From positions 2,852,001 to 2,916,000 of the forward strand of contig BTPP01000005.1 of NCBI GenBank assembly GCA_037102815.1: a stretch of 64,000 nt of DNA, given 5' to 3'. The stretch is from Neurospora intermedia. Its lineage: Eukaryota > Ascomycota > Sordariomycetes > Sordariales > Sordariaceae. The position numbers were made by a program, and so were the translations under genes. The notes beneath the pieces were generated by a model. The model did no database searches and was not told the DNA's origin. It was given only the letters and a program-made list of their open reading frames with translations. Shown here one piece after another: positions 48,555 through 60,363 of this stretch (position 1 is the first letter of the stretch; every line of letters starts with the position of its first letter).

Positions 48555-49591
48555 ATGGCTGGCGGAAAGGGCAAGTCGTCTGGCGGCAAGAGCTCGGGTG
48601 GAAAGACTTCGGGCGTCGAGGGTCCCAAGAAGCAGCAGAGCCATTCTGCTCGCGCTGGTCTTCAGGTACGTTTTTATCGTTGACGAGCTTCATGGCTCTG
48701 TCCGCTTTCAATTCCTGCTCCGATCTGCACCCTCGACGTCTCCTCATCAACCAACTTTTTTTTTTGCTCGCATCCGCCATCCCTGTCGTCAGATGTCGAT
48801 GGAATCACGCCGATACACCACAACGCGTCCACCGAGCCCCCTACATTTCCGGACAAACCCATAATGCCAACCTACGAAGAACGCGAACTCGCTGCCTCAC
48901 ATGTCGGTCGCACGCAACACCGCCGCTGTTACAAAGAAAAAGAAAAAACCCATTGCGCCCCGTATGCGATACTATTTCGGCTTGATATGGACGCGTTGTT
49001 CAGTGCATCCTTCTCTCGCCCTGGCCCCGCACCCGGACCTTGTTCCGGTCCCTAACTTTGGATTTCTCTCTCTGACAACGAGGCGGAGCTGCGGCGTGCA
49101 TTTCCGTCCTGTGGAGTTTGCCGTGTGTCTGATGCGCCATGCTGACTTGAATCTAATTTAGTTCCCTTGCGGTCGTGTCAAGCGTTTCCTGAAGCAGAAC
49201 ACCCAAAACAAGATGCGCGTTGGCGCCAAGGCTGCCGTCTATGTTACTGCCGTGCTGGAATATTTGACTGCTGAAGTCCTCGAACTTGCGGGTGTAAGTC
49301 ATCCATACCCCATCCGCTCGGCCATATTGCTTGGCGACGAGGAGGCTCCCATTTCCAAGTTTTACCTGCTTTATGGCTAACTCAATGACTTCCGTTGTAT
49401 AGAACGCTGCCAAGGACCTGAAGGTCAAGCGTATTACTCCCCGCCATCTTCAGCTTGCCATCCGTGGAGATGAGGAGCTTGATACCCTCATCCGCGCCAC
49501 CATCGCTTTCGGTGGTGTCCTCCCCCATATTAACCGCGCCCTTCTGCTCAAGGTAGAGCAGAAGAAGAAGGCCAAGGCTCAGGAGGCTTAA
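48555..49591 (+). CDS. hH2Az: Histone H2A.Z
   Basis: Three exons, 48555-48665, 49162-49293 and 49403-49591, with introns of 496 and 109 nt, both phase 0; 143 residues. The N-terminal tail is Lys/Gly/Ser-rich ([20 protein letters not shown]), followed by the H2A fold: [18 protein letters not shown], the H2A.Z-type stretch [40 protein letters not shown], and the acidic-patch segment [26 protein letters not shown] and [10 protein letters not shown] are variant-type residues that separate it from canonical H2A, and no SQE motif ends the protein (it ends KKKAKAQEA), which excludes the H2A.X-like canonical form. H2A.Z replaces H2A in nucleosomes flanking promoters. The first intron is long for this genome. 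Confidence 0.98.
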
Positions 49592-50645
49592 GTCCACAAC
49601 TGCACCGAGAAACTCGACGTCGCACACGTTTCGCACACTGTCTTGCATCTCTTTAGCCCCGCTCCGGGCTGACGGGCAGGACAGCAATTGGCTTATTCAA
49701 GGGATGTCACGGGGTGATGCCGGGGGGGTTTGGGGATTGTCTTCGCTAATCCAACCCACAACGCCGCTGTATTGTTGGGTATTTTCTTCCTATTATTTGT
49801 TGTTGGGATACGCTCACGGGCTTGGGGCCCACCGAACCATGGCTTGAAAAAGCCGAGCACTCCCGGTGTCTGCGACGGCAACAAGCGCAGCACATAGACG
49901 ACGGCGAACTTCCCTTGCGACACTTCCAGCAGGGTGATGCGTTTGGAACACACACGAAAAGCGAAGCGTTCTGTATCATTCAGCCGTGGAAGTCGCTTGG
50001 GAAGTGATGAGCAGGGAAACCATTCACTGCATGATGTCGTTATGGAGTGCACCACACACTGGGAACGGCGAGCAATCTCCCCTCGTCACGGCGCGGCGTG
50101 CGACAGCAGCTCTTTTACGATATCTGTAACAACATGAATCTTCTTTATCGTTTCTTTTATAGTACGACTCGGCCATGAGGGCTTAGCGAGGAAAACATCA
50201 GGACACGTTAAATGAACGTGTCGGTTGGTACTGGTTGCAGGTAGTGGCGGAATAAAGGCCATAAGAAAGAGCCTTGAAAAATTGCGATACCAATTCTTAT
50301 TATGTTCTCTCTACAGTCTGGGATGCGCAACTCTATGTGTGGCGACTACAATGTGTTCAGTCTCACCATCTTCTGTTTCGGACGACACTGATGCCCGCTA
50401 CCGATTACTACATGAGAAGACGCAGGTAAGGTAGATCCAAGTATTGTTGTCATTCTGGAAGCTAACTTGGTGAACTCTCTTTAAGCAAGGCCTCTATGCC
50501 TACTGATCCATGACCATGGAATTTTCGTACATATAACAAGACGATATGTGTCATTCCAGAGCTCTGATCCTCTACCTTTCAAGGTTTCTACTTCCTGGAC
50601 AATTGATTACGTTTGCATGGCCACCTCATTCTCCATAGGCCCAAA
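49592..50645. other. Intergenic region
   Basis: It holds 3' UTRs of the convergent H2A.Z and downstream genes. No other gene is seen. Confidence 0.6.
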
Positions 50646-52355
50646 TTAAATAAATGCGGCAAACGACTCGTAAATGTTTGGGTCAGCGATTCCCGGAGCG
50701 AGACGGCCTCCAGCCAAGGGCGACACCGGCGAAACTGGAATGGTCTCCAGATCGTCCTTCAACAGCTTCGCAGGATCAATAGTCATCTCATCCGCAACCA
50801 TGGTAATGTAACAGTCCTGGCGAGAACTGCAGCCGTCCAGCCTAGAATAGGGCTCGGGCGTGGCAATCGTGAGGTTGCCGATGTTGTCATCCTCCGGGTC
50901 CTTCTGCGTCCCTTGTGCTGCTATCATGGTCTCCTTCCAATCGAACTTGATAGTCGCCTCCTTGACAAGCAACTGTTCATCTTCCGAACCCGAGGCATCT
51001 GAAGAAGAGCTACTGCTGCCACCAGCAGAGGAGGTCGACGATGACGAATAAGAGTCATCACTTTTTTGATCCCCGGCAATCCCACTCCCATTGCCCCCGT
51101 GTCCCCTTCCCTTCCTCCCACTACTTCTCTGTCCACCCATCCTCCTCTCCCTTTCTTCTTGCCCACTCCTACTCCTCCTCGCTCCCAACGCCTTCTTCAT
51201 GGTCTCCCTCTCCCTCTCCCTTTCCTTACGCCTCCGAGCCTCGATGGCGTCCTTCTCCCTATCATTCACCCACACCAGTTTTTTGGCCTTTCTGTCAATC
51301 TTAGCACGACCTTCTTCGCACGCAGCGATGACAGTCTGTCGACACTCGGACGGGTAGTCACAGTGAGACCAGCAGTTGTGGGTGCGTTCGACATACATCT
51401 TTTCTTTGGCCCGGGCAATGGAGCGGGTCTCGCGCTCAGAGACGTGATGCCAGGCTAGGGTTGTAGCTCTAGGCGATTTTGAGCCTGGACCTGGGGGTGA
51501 AGATGAAGACGAACTTGAAGATGAGTCTAAGGGGGGGACGGGGATGAGATGCCATGTTGCAAAGTCTTGGAGGCGAGCGGCGGCGACTTTGTCATTGGCA
51601 GATTGGGATGAGTCGGAGTCAGAGGTGGTGGTGGTATCTTTGCTATTAGAGCTGGAAGAAAGGGAGGGACGAGGAGAGAGAGAAACACTGGTGAGTCTCC
51701 TCTTCCCACTCGATCCCAACTTCTTCTTTCCACTACCATCATCATCATCACCACCACCAATTCTCAAAGCACGCCTGGCAGCAGCACCCGTCACACTCCG
51801 TCGAAAGCTTCCCCACGCCGACCAACCCAAATAATCAAACTCGGCGGTACACGGTCCTCCTCCTTTTCGCTTTCTTTTCTTTCCATTCTTGTCTCTCTCT
51901 TCAGATTCCCTTTGATTAATGGCAGGCATTAAACAGCAAAAGACATGTCCACACTCCAAGCATCTCCTCGTGCAGGCTAGCCGGTATACAGACCGGCAGG
52001 AGTGGCAGGACCACAGCCAGGGGTAAGGAGCGGGAGGCGAGAGCATGGGCGGCGTTGTTGGTGGTGTTGGAGACTTTTGGGTATTACTGCTTGATGGCGT
52101 ACTTCTGTTGGTGGTTGGACTAGTGGGTGACGGCTGAGTTGGTGAGAATTTGGCTGTGTTTTTGTTGTTGGTGGTGGTGGTGCCACTACCATCAAAAGTA
52201 TCGGCGATGGGCGAGTTGGGACTGTTTTGAGGTTTGACTTTTGTGGGGGAGTTGATCATCTCTGAGATAGAGCCGGTGACAATGGTTAGCTCTGGGATGA
52301 TGTCGAAGAGGACGAGCCTGGGTGGCTTTGCCTTTGCATTAGGTTTAGAGGGCAT
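50646..52355 (-). CDS. Hypothetical Cys-rich, Ser-rich fungal protein
   Basis: A single open frame from ATG at 52355 gives 569 residues, and intron signals are not needed. After a Pro/Ser/Thr-rich N-terminal ~100 residues there is a cysteine cluster (WSCHSCRSVYRLACTRRC then LECGHVFCCL) that looks like a zinc-binding site of the CxxC...CxxCGHxFC kind. A second cluster (HNCWSHCDYPSEC) lies in the middle. The rest contains poly-Ser tracts, a long basic ERKR-rich helix and an acidic C-terminal third. It is probably nuclear or cytosolic, with no membrane segment. The cysteine pattern recalls RING-like fingers but is incomplete. No function is assigned. Confidence 0.8.
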   Translation of the reverse strand: MPSKPNAKAKPPRLVLFDIIPELTIVTGSISEMINSPTKVKPQNSPNSPIADTFDGSGTTTTNNKNTAKFSPTQPSPTSPTTNRSTPSSSNTQKSPTPPTTPPMLSPPAPYPWLWSCHSCRSVYRLACTRRCLECGHVFCCLMPAINQRESEERDKNGKKRKRKGGGPCTAEFDYLGWSAWGSFRRSVTGAAARRALRIGGGDDDDGSGKKKLGSSGKRRLTSVSLSPRPSLSSSSNSKDTTTTSDSDSSQSANDKVAAARLQDFATWHLIPVPPLDSSSSSSSSSPPGPGSKSPRATTLAWHHVSERETRSIARAKEKMYVERTHNCWSHCDYPSECRQTVIAACEEGRAKIDRKAKKLVWVNDREKDAIEARRRKERERERETMKKALGARRSRSGQEERERRMGGQRSSGRKGRGHGGNGSGIAGDQKSDDSYSSSSTSSAGGSSSSSSDASGSEDEQLLVKEATIKFDWKETMIAAQGTQKDPEDDNIGNLTIATPEPYSRLDGCSSRQDCYITMVADEMTIDPAKLLKDDLETIPVSPVSPLAGGRLAPGIADPNIYESFAAFI

Positions 52356-53324
52356 TTTGTTTGGACTGTTGTGTGTCCTTGTTGAGTTGAGCGTTCGTTG
52401 AGTTTGTGGGTTTGGAGGTCTATAAGGAATAGAAAGAGGATTGGCTAGCTTGTTGGTTGAAAGCGCGGAAAGAAGCGTTTTCTTGAAGCGTTTTCTTCAA
52501 GTGTTGTGCAGAATGGGCTGTTGAATTGTATTGACCAACAGAAACAATAAACAGTAGATAGAAAAATAACTACAGTATCCAGCCTGTTGGTAACGGCAGG
52601 ACCAAAAATCAGACTATAGCCAGATGCGATGAAAACCGGGGATGCAGTGAAAAAGGTTGGAGGAGGGCACTCAGATTTCTAACAGGTAGCGTAGAGCTGA
52701 CAACATAAGGATTCCAGAGTCAGAACGTCCGGAATATTGATTATGTGATGTTCTTCTGGTGAGCTTCCAGGTTGCATGATGGGTAGAGATCAAAGAAGCT
52801 TTGGGATGGCCCATGTCCAACAGAAATAGACCTCGCTGCTCGAGTGTGTTCTTTGTCTCGATATTTTTCATTTTTCATTTTCAAAGGTGCGCCACGCGGA
52901 CTGTCCAGCAAAAACACAAAAAGAAGGAGAAGAAGAGACAAAGACTCGGCTTCAGCCAATGAACTGGAATGAAAGGAGGGCTTCTGACAATGCGCCTCTG
53001 AGCAGATCAGTCAGCAAAGATTAGCGGCGCCACCGGGGCAGTATAGACCGCTCCCATGAAACGAAGCAACTTGGCACGCCTGGTTGGACACGTACTGTGA
53101 TGGATTTTGTAGAGTAATTCAAGCAGCTTTGACGTTTCTGTGCTATCTCTAAGTCTGTATCATATGCTCGTCGTCAGCTTTCCACTTTGCCCAAAAGTGT
53201 GATGCCGGAGTAACATGGTGGTTCGGATTTTGGGAAGTCCAGCGCTATCACCGTTCTATCACCAAACTCGAGCCATTGCAGCCGCCATTAGCACCAGATG
53301 TTCCCACTGTCCGGCAGTGACCCT
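52356..53324. other. Intergenic region
   Basis: It includes the promoter and leader of the Cys-rich gene and the upstream end of the hydrolase 3' region. Nothing else is recognised. Confidence 0.6.
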
Positions 53325-54212
53325 CTAGTTCTCGCCCAAGAATGGCATCACAGCCTTCAAAAAGTCCTCCTTCCCATCAATAAAGGACACATGCCCGGCA
53401 TTTGGGATGATCTTAAGTTCAGCTTTCAGGTTTTCCGGGCAAGCATCCCGCAGCTCCTTCATCTTCTCGGGTAGATCGGCATCCTTCTCGCCAACCACAA
53501 ATAGCACACGCTGGACACAGTTTCCAAGCCCAGATATCAAGGGTCGTATATCGAACGAATCCGACCTAAGGGCGGCAATACAGGTCTCGAAGCCATCAAG
53601 GCTGGTCTGCTTCATCAATGTGTGCACACGCTCCGCCTCGGCTGGGTTGGCCTTGATCCAGTCTTGTCCAAACCAGCGGTCCATAGTCTCGGCCACGGCC
53701 TTCTCCATGGATCCGTGCTCTCTGGCAGCAGCCACACGGGGCCCCAACGCATCAGACACGCCGGCGTTCTTGGGTGAAGCAGAGACGGTGTCGCAGATGA
53801 CGAGTCTCTGGACGACGCCAGGGTAGCGACTGCTGAAGACGACGCCTAGGGCAGCACCCATGGAGACGCCGATCCAGGCGTGTAGTGAAGGGGTAAAAGC
53901 GGCATCTGGGGAGTGGTGGCCATGGAAGGCAGTGGCGACGTCTGGGCTGGTTAGAAGGGCGTAGACGTCTTCGGCAAGAGAGGCAAAAGTGGTGGATGAG
54001 AGATTGTCGGGCACGCCAGAGGCGCCGTGGCCGGGGTGATCATAGCGCAGAACGCGATATCCGGCGTCGTGGAGGCGTTCTACGATGTGGTCCCAAAAGT
54101 GGTATTGGGAGGCGAGCGAGTTGGAGAGGAGGACGGTGGGTCGGATGGGTTCATTGGAGTAAGTGAGCTCGTACGAGATGGTCCGTCCGGACGGGAGCGA
54201 GAAAACCGCCAT
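53325..54212 (-). CDS. Alpha/beta hydrolase, 3-oxoadipate enol-lactonase-like
   Basis: An intronless frame from ATG at 54212 gives 295 residues, the usual size for this family. Seen directly: oxyanion-side motif LLSNSL, RYDHPGHGASG, nucleophile elbow GVSMGA (Ser), acid in VVGEKDADLP (Asp) and the base in NAGHVSFIDG (His), in the normal order. Sequence style is closest to PcaD-type enol-lactone hydrolases of the beta-ketoadipate pathway. Many fungal homologues are generic hydrolases, so the substrate is uncertain. No signal peptide is present, so a cytosolic enzyme is likely. Its neighbours show no aromatic-catabolism genes. Confidence 0.88.
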   Translation of the reverse strand: MAVFSLPSGRTISYELTYSNEPIRPTVLLSNSLASQYHFWDHIVERLHDAGYRVLRYDHPGHGASGVPDNLSSTTFASLAEDVYALLTSPDVATAFHGHHSPDAAFTPSLHAWIGVSMGAALGVVFSSRYPGVVQRLVICDTVSASPKNAGVSDALGPRVAAAREHGSMEKAVAETMDRWFGQDWIKANPAEAERVHTLMKQTSLDGFETCIAALRSDSFDIRPLISGLGNCVQRVLFVVGEKDADLPEKMKELRDACPENLKAELKIIPNAGHVSFIDGKEDFLKAVMPFLGEN

Positions 54213-57200
54213 CTTGTTTTCAGTTTTTGTTGTTGTGACCGTTGTTGCTTTATTTATTGTTTGGTTTCAGATGGATGTTCAGCAAGGTCCAAGTGTAGCG
54301 AGAGATAAGTGATCGAGGATGGTGTAAATATACGCTGATTAGGTGGATTGAATATGTAAGTTCGAGCTGGTTCGATGACGGCAGGCGGGATGCATGCTGC
54401 GGTCAATCTGGGGAAGGTGGGGCGGGTCGGCGGAGGGGTCCCGCTCGTCGTGGCCGGGCATCCCTTCGGCGATTCCTACCGGGAGCGGCAGACCGGTTCG
54501 TCACAATCATGTTTATACAAAGAAAGAGAATGCTTGCTCATTTCCATTTCCAGCGGGTATAGAAGTAATTTACCAAAACACATACTAATCATGTTCTGTG
54601 AGCTAACCAAGAGGTCGGAGTAGAGGTTTGTTACAAATCAGTAGGGTAAGCTAGGGTTAGGGATCACTTTGGAATAGAGTAGGCTGGTGAGAGGCCTCCG
54701 CTAAATCACCACTTATACACAGGGGCCTACTGTATGTCGGTCATGTCCTTTTATACATAAGTGGTATCAATAGTTTTGCATATCTGAAAATTACAGTAAT
54801 TACATCAGTCGTGAAGCTCGCGATACCGCAGTGGACTTTTGACGTAGAAGGCTCCACAGTTTCTACCTACCGCCCCCGGTCAGGAAGCCCCATCCTTTTC
54901 GGACGGATTGACGGACTGCGGTACGGAGCGGGACACGTGCGGGGTTGCTTGCAACGGGATCGGCCGGTAAGGTGAAGCACTGGCGTCACACCGTAATGCG
55001 GGGTATAGACGGGATGGACAGTCAGCCTTCCTCGTCCCAATGTCTCAAAACGGTATACCTAGGCCTTTCGCTACCTGGTGGCCAGGCTTTTGTGAAACTT
55101 TCCACATCTACCTGTGCGACATGTCTGTCCAACGTGGTGCAACGCAGTCTGTTATTGCGCATCAAGTTTGAACGACACTCTTGCTAATGGAAGCTCTCGC
55201 TCGGAGACCACCGGTCGTTGCGCTGCGACAGACAAGCAGTTGGCATGCGGTTGGAACTTGTGAGTGAGGTACAGGATCAACCAAATACAAATCAAAACAT
55301 GCCAACGGCCGACCGCAGAGTCGCGAGACGGTGCAGACTCATTATAAAACTTGATTTGGTTCTACATTACGTTTGTTTCGCGGGCTGCACGGCCCGTTCG
55401 AGTCGTTTCTGAAATGTCGAAGAGGCGATGCCCATTCGCATTCCCGATTCACCGGGCGGTCCTCCTCATCCCTCAAAAAGCAGCGTGTCTGGAACAAAAG
55501 GTTGGCCGTCCAGTCGTCGTCAATAAACTGGTCTTGGCGCAGAAACGAGCAAGCGCCAATGAGAGCCCGTCTGTGAACAATAACTGAAGAGTGGGTTGCG
55601 ACGTGCGGTGCGCATGCCTCTCTCTTCGCTGCAACAAACTACTACCTAAGCATCGCCCTGTCTTGCCGGCTGTTTGCCAGAAGAGCCGGGATCAGTTAGG
55701 GATCACCAACTAATGGAAGCATCAGAACTTGTAGCCTCATCGACCTCCAAGAGGATCCGGTATCGACCGGTATTTTGGCCGTCGTCAAAGTTCTCGCCTG
55801 ACGGAGAGGCTGACTAAATAAGGTATGATTGGACCCAAGCCACCTGCCTCAATCACGGTGGTTTCTCAATGCGGCTGTCGATAAGAGACAGAGACCATAT
55901 AAATTTATCCTTGGGGACCCGGGGTTTTGCATCTTTCCGTGACCAATAGTCAGGGGCATCTGCATCCAAGGTTTTCCGTACCTTCCGTCATCAAACACGA
56001 CGGAGGGAGGCGGCGGGGTGAAAAGGTTTATGTATTGGGTTACTAAGTTGTCTGGAAACTGGGCAGGGAAACGTCTCGACGTGTTAAGTGAGGCAATAGA
56101 GCTGGTGCAGCGGCACCGCTCACAAGACATATCGTCGATCATCGAGCCAACTCTGTTTCTCGAATCAGCGGTTTTAGGCCGTCAATGATGAGGAATTGAG
56201 GCGCAAAAGGAGGAATACTGTAGGTAGTCAAGGGTGGTGAACCCAAACGCTCTGGGACGACACCGTTGGGACAGGCCTAGCGGATTCGGTCATCTGGCGG
56301 GAGCAGGCGGACAGCCGCCGGAGGCAGTAACAGCATTACAGAGCAACCCGGCATGGGGTATGAAAAGGGGGCCAAAATCGTCAAGGGTCTCTGTCCCCTT
56401 TCCCCACAAGCCCAGATTAAAAACGTCAGGCACAGGGCTAAAGAGCCGACCTGCATACGACGCCAGAATATTCCCGTTCCGACCGATGCTTTCCTACCAT
56501 GTCTTTGTCCTGCTTCAAAGTCAGTCTCGAGTGTTGTTGACCGCTTCAACAACCTTACTTGAGTACTAATAGCGTCCCGTTTCACGGTTACATGTAGCAT
56601 TTCATTCTTAAGCTCATTTCTGAACTGGGGATCATTGCAAACGATTTTTTTTTGCAAACGAGCGGTCAGCCAGCATATGGCGTGGACATAAAAAAAAGTA
56701 TTGTCGTTGCTATCATTCTTGACTCCATGTTTCGGCCGCACCGCGATATCGAAACCTGACCTTGTGGCAACAGTCACAACAATGACTGTGTCCGCAAAAT
56801 ACAGTGATGTTCCATATTCCAGGTTGCTGCAACCTATGAACCATCTCTGTCTCAAAAATAGCCCACATTTTCTCCCGGTTCGGCAGCCATGAAGCCATGG
56901 CCAAGCGTTGCCAAGCGTGACCCCACGATGGCATATTAATCTATCTCGTCCAGCAATAATTTTCTCCTCTTCATGAGTCTTGATTATAGCCCCCTTTTCA
57001 CCATCTCAGCATAAGCACCGCTTGGCTTGCAATCTCTTGCGAGGGCGTCAGGACTCGATTGTCAGGGGCCCGGCCAGCATGACCCCACTCGGCAATGGAT
57101 CCCCGGTCCCGGGAGCACGGACAAGAAAGACCGGGTGACCGGTTAGGTCAGAAACACAGATCTGTGGGAGATTTCTCGCAGAGGGCACGCCACGGCGAGT

Positions 57201-58988
57201 CAATGAATGCGCGGTGAGCGTGAGGCGGCCGACGGGGGCAAGGTCCTTGACACCGGTAATACACGCTCCTAACCGTCCCCCAATGTCGACCTTGTGATAA
57301 ACAAAACGGCGTTGCACCGGTTGCTCGCTAGAATTTAGGGGACGGTAGCCGATTCGGGTGTGGAGAAGAAACCAAAAGGCGGGATCGTGGCATCTCCAGC
57401 GTGGTACACCCTATATTATGTACGCAGTAGCACCAAGACTCGCAAGTACATAGCAGGGCCATGTGTACGGCTCCATAGCCATGGATCGAATGGAAGCTTC
57501 TTTGAGAAGTCGCTGGGCTCTGGCTCCTCATCACCCCGGTAAGACCTCGTCGTCGCGAATCTTGGCTGTCGTGCTTAGCGTTACATGGCGATTTGCCCCC
57601 TTTCACCTTTCTGAAGCCTTGTTGCCTCTTCAGGCCAAGGGCCTCACAAAGAGCAACAAAGCAGCGACAGGAGAAGCCCAAAATAAACGAGAATAATTTC
57701 AAGGTGCCTCCACAAGAGCTCGATCGCCCAGGGGTTTAGGCCCCAGATGGACTCCATCTCATCATGGTGATATCCGCGCACACGATGCCAGTAGGTTCGC
57801 ATCTCCTGTAGCCGCTAGCCGTACGCAGTTGCAGACTGAGCGAGACAGAAGAGGAGAGAGCCCGGCCGTCATGTGGGATTCTTGCCTCTGGCAACTTTGG
57901 GAGCGCATCCCATCGAGTCCGACCTGCCAGGGAGCTTAGATAGCCTTGTACGACAGGGGGCAAGAGGGGGGGAAGGCAAGAAAGTGACAAGGGGCTCAGG
58001 TAGATAGGAAGGAAACTGATTTTGCATGGAAAGGGTCATGAAACTGATAGTGCAATAACAGTCTTTATAAGAAGTGGATGCCTCCACCTCCACGGAGTGC
58101 CGGGTAGTGCCTGTTGCATGCCACTTGACCCAGGACAAGGCCGTCAATCCCGAAGAACAATGTGAGTTCTCTGTAGCGTGCTCATAATTCGGGACGATAC
58201 AGATGGGCCGTGATGGACAGCATGGTTGGTGTCTTTGATGAGGCACGCGTGGTGATGGGCATCGCAAATGTTCCGCGAGTGATTGACAAGATTAGCGGGA
58301 GCGCAACCTAAATGAAGAAAGCGATTGGATGGCACGCATGCTGGGTGATGCCCGGCGGATGGCGGGAGGGCAGCCGCCCCAGGAGGCGCCAAGGCGGCAG
58401 TCCATCCTTCTAGCGCAAGACAGATGGGTCCACTTTGGTGGATCCCGGTGTCTGTACAGAAAAAGAAGTATTGGGGATCATCAGACCGCAGGTTGTTGTC
58501 TCTTATTCATGGGAGGGGGGGGCCTCTATCTGGCTGGACCTTCTAGGTGCACGCACTCACGCAAGGCACGCACGGTAGGGGCCGCCGCGCTGCCACATCC
58601 AGATATCCCGTCTGCCTTTCTTTGGTGTTTCGCTTTTTTCTTTTTAAGTCGATTTTCGGGCTGCAGTGCTGCAGGGCATGCATTCGCATTAAATCATTCA
58701 TCCAGGCGTGAAGTTACAGTGCATTTGAGCGCTGTTAAGATTGACAGAAACGAGCAGGAAGATAGTCGAGTTGAGACCTTGCCTTATCCTCACTAGTGTG
58801 GGTGGCAGAATAAACTTAGACGGGATTTGAACTTTCCCCCTCGTCAGGGTCCTCGCCGGGTCCCTCGTCACTGTCCCACCGTCGAACAGGTACGAGCTCC
58901 ATAGCCCGGCATCAAGACAAGTTGCCTCCGAATTCCAAAAACAAAAGCAGGTGCGCTTGCAGGAAGGACATCAAGAAAATTTCGTGAG
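54213..58988. other. 4.8-kb spacer without a supportable gene
   Basis: Frames of up to 190 codons exist on both strands (e.g. minus 56277-56855) but lack domains, plausible starts and consistent splice sites. No repeats of note apart from short low-complexity tracts. Confidence 0.5.
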
Positions 58989-60363
58989 TTGGCACCGATC
59001 GATTTAAACTCCTCTGTTCTTTTCATTCACTACACTACTACTATCTCTAGTGTGCTTGGATTGCTTCTCCTCGTCCGTCTTTCTTGTCGGCATTGCCGCC
59101 CATTCATATCCACGGACCCCCCCCGCTTCTCTTTACATTTCGGCGTCGTACCGTACCCGATCCAAGAAACCTGGAACTCCCCGTCGGGTCTATCTCCAAC
59201 TCACCATTCACCACACTACGTACATACGTTTATTCTCCTTGTCCCCCATCTCCCGTCCTGTTGGAGCTATTGGATCCGACCAACCAACGTTACCGTCAGC
59301 ATCACCGTCACCATTGTCAACATCGCTACTATACTACAACTACAACCACCACCACAACAACAACAACTTCGACCGACGTTGTTACGACTGTTCGACGATA
59401 ACAACGTATAGAGCTATCTACTTAGACGGGACGACGTGAACGATCATTGCAGACATCAAGCACACTCACACGCGCGCGCGCACACGCATACACCACGCAT
59501 ATATACACAACAACCGTTGTTGCATCTGGCAACCCTCGATCTGGTTACGGCCCGTTGCCTGGAGTTGCTGCCTTTTTTGTTTGTTTGGACCAGTTGCCCG
59601 AGTCGAGCTCGTGCATTGTTCCGCGGTGCACAGTTGTGGATTTTCGGCATTTCCCTAATTCTCTTTTTTTTCCTTTTTTATCAACTTTTTTGACTTCCGC
59701 TCTTTAGTAGGGGGGCTCTCCATCCTACATAAAGAGTTCCCTCTCGTCTGGTCTGCCGGCGTCGTCCACTCGTCGTCCATTTCCACTTCCACACTTGCTG
59801 GGAAGCTGCAGCGGCCCTCTTCCGCGTCATTGGAAAATCACGCCCCTCTCCACTCTACGAGAAATCTGCAATCGAGTTCCGCCCATCCGCATCCGCCAGG
59901 CCTGGCATTGCACCAGCACAGAAAAAAACCTGGCTTCAGCTGCTCGCCAGTTTGTCCTGTCTCCCTATAACCTCCGGTGCCTCCCCGTCTGTCTCCCTGA
60001 CACCTGCACCGTCTGCACGCCCAGCGCTTGTTTCGCAGAACGCGGCGCTTCCTGGTCCGATCAACATCAGTCTAACCCCAACTCCCAACCGCCTGGCCTT
60101 AAAGCCAGTATCGTCCAGTCTCGGTCCAGTCCGTGTCCGTGTCTTTTCGTCCGAAGCTACCAACCCCTTCAGCCCTCTTTTCTCGACTACCCTCCCCGGA
60201 GTCAGTCAGGTCAACAGCAACAACCTTTGGAGATTTTCTAAAGTCCGGGCTTGGTTTTGCTGGTCTGTGCTGGTCTCTCTCCCGCACCAGCTGTCTCGGC
60301 CGCCTCCTCACAACAACTTTGCTTGGAGGAACCCCAAGGAAAACAAAAAGGAGAAAGAAAAAG
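58989..60363 (+). promoter_or_regulatory. Long pyrimidine-rich leader/promoter of the RRM-R3H gene
   Basis: This CT-rich stretch includes ACC/AAC trinucleotide and CGCGCACAC tracts near 59.34 and 59.47 kb. Overlapping frames that look open (e.g. 59795-60241, 60133-60363) are low-complexity and precede the chosen ATG. It probably contains a long 5' UTR with upstream ATGs. Confidence 0.4.

Noticed and set aside
54640-54670. Telomere-like GGGTTAGGG
   Set aside because: Only about one and a half units of TTAGGG; no array.
56277-56855. 192-codon minus-strand frame
   Set aside because: No domain, uneven composition and several open frames overlapping on the other strand.
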